Positions 63,611 to 64,000 of a stretch of DNA of 64,000 bases are shown one piece after another. The position numbers and the translations under genes are program-made. Origin of the DNA: Bacteroidota bacterium (GTDB lineage: Bacteria; Bacteroidota; Bacteroidia; Chitinophagales; Chitinophagaceae); contig JAFAGR010000070.1 in assembly GCA_023422565.1 (NCBI GenBank), positions 60,733 to 124,732 of the forward strand, in the 5' to 3' direction. The notes below the pieces were generated by a model. It worked only from the letters and a program-made list of their open reading frames with translations, ran no database searches and was not told the origin of the DNA. Within the stretch, counting starts at the first letter, position 1, and every line of letters begins with the position of its first letter.

Positions 63611-63648
63611 GCCCGGTTGTAGAAGTTTACATTCTAAACTTTTTTACC

Positions 63649-64000
63649 ATGTCACAGCAAAGTACCCTGGGAGATTTTTATCAGAATTATAAAACAAATG
63701 ACGATTGCCGCGAGTTTCTTTTTAACCTCAAATGGAAAAAAGGATTTTTTTGCTTTAAATGCGGCCACACAAGTTGCGGGAAAGGACGAACGCGCTTCAA
63801 TTTAAGATGCAAGCAATGTGGCTATGATGAATCTGTTTTAGCAAACACGGTTTTTCATAAGTTGAAGATCCCGCTTCTCAAAGCATTCGGCATGCTCTAT
63901 CTTATCACAAATGCAAAGGGAGGTTCTTCCTCAGTTGACCTTGCTCACCTGTTCGGAACGAACCAGAAAAGCGCATGGTATTTCAAGCGAAAGGTCCAGC
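63649..64000 (+). CDS. IS1595-type transposase, partial
   Basis: The frame begins at ATG 63649 and is cut by the window end after 117 residues. It has the N-terminal zinc ribbon of IS1595/IS1016-like transposases: CFKCGH, then a second pair in RCKQCGYDES, followed by TVFHKLKIPLLKAF and NQKSAWYFKRKVQ. The catalytic DDE/DDN domain lies outside. No terminal inverted repeat can be verified here, but the start of the element must be in or before 63611-63648. Confidence 0.85.
   Translation, partial: MSQQSTLGDFYQNYKTNDDCREFLFNLKWKKGFFCFKCGHTSCGKGRTRFNLRCKQCGYDESVLANTVFHKLKIPLLKAFGMLYLITNAKGGSSSVDLAHLFGTNQKSAWYFKRKVQ

Overview
The window looks like chromosomal DNA of a member of the Bacteroidota, most likely a Chitinophagaceae-type bacterium. 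It encodes gliding proteins GldD and GldE, the type IX secretion (T9SS) regulator PorX, a giant surface protein with a T9SS sorting domain, the fused LpxC/FabZ enzyme, a three-domain IspG, and DUF3098, DUF3108 and DUF3109 proteins typical of the phylum. Genes start without Shine-Dalgarno sequences, and many have a TAnnTTTG -7 element upstream, which is the Bacteroidota promoter signature. The family-level placement is inference.

Layout. 1-6144 (minus): lipoprotein, dxs, an M23-type peptidase, and leuS with a large insert. 6356-10605 (plus): ftsX, DUF3098, uppP, an MFS transporter and a metallo-hydrolase. 10670-15317 (mostly minus): DUF3108, a flippase-like membrane protein, HIT, greA, a 2-hydroxyacid dehydrogenase and ridA, with ruvC opposed on plus. 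15386-19249 (plus): a hydroxyacyl-CoA dehydrogenase-like protein, tsaB, an ArsR-type regulator, an MBL-rhodanese protein and an orphan LuxR helix. 19240-35791 (minus): acyltransferase, nadB, ispG, a BatB/BatC fusion, the giant T9SS protein, a class D beta-lactamase, DUF3109, and the gldD-gldE-ssb-mutY block. 35925-40471 (plus): HU, a TPR protein, a 29-residue basic protein, rng and an HTTM membrane protein. Then come tig and tRNA-Leu (minus), a RelA/SpoT enzyme and a small protein (plus), acyl-CoA dehydrogenase, a helix-hairpin-helix protein, a PhnP-like hydrolase, a small conserved protein and porX (minus). 50622-55742 (plus): HD hydrolase, lpxD, lpxC-fabZ, lpxA and an ABC ATPase. ald and tsaE (minus) are followed by copA and recQ (plus), a HerA-like ATPase (minus), and an IS1595-like transposase cut by the window end.

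The genes are mostly housekeeping. They cover isoprenoid precursors and lipid carrier (dxs, ispG, uppP), lipid A (lpxD, lpxC/fabZ, lpxA, LpxL-type acyltransferase), division (ftsX), translation (leuS, tRNA-Leu, tsaB, tsaE, tig), DNA repair (ruvC, mutY, ssb, recQ), stringent response, and gliding or T9SS secretion. I do not see a prophage, CRISPR array or defence island. The least ordinary signals are a roughly 124-residue insert in leucyl-tRNA synthetase, a RecQ whose conserved motif 0 lies upstream of its first AUG, two tandem hairpins in the rng leader, -7 promoter elements almost touching start codons, and families of 7- and 8-nt periodic intergenic repeats.
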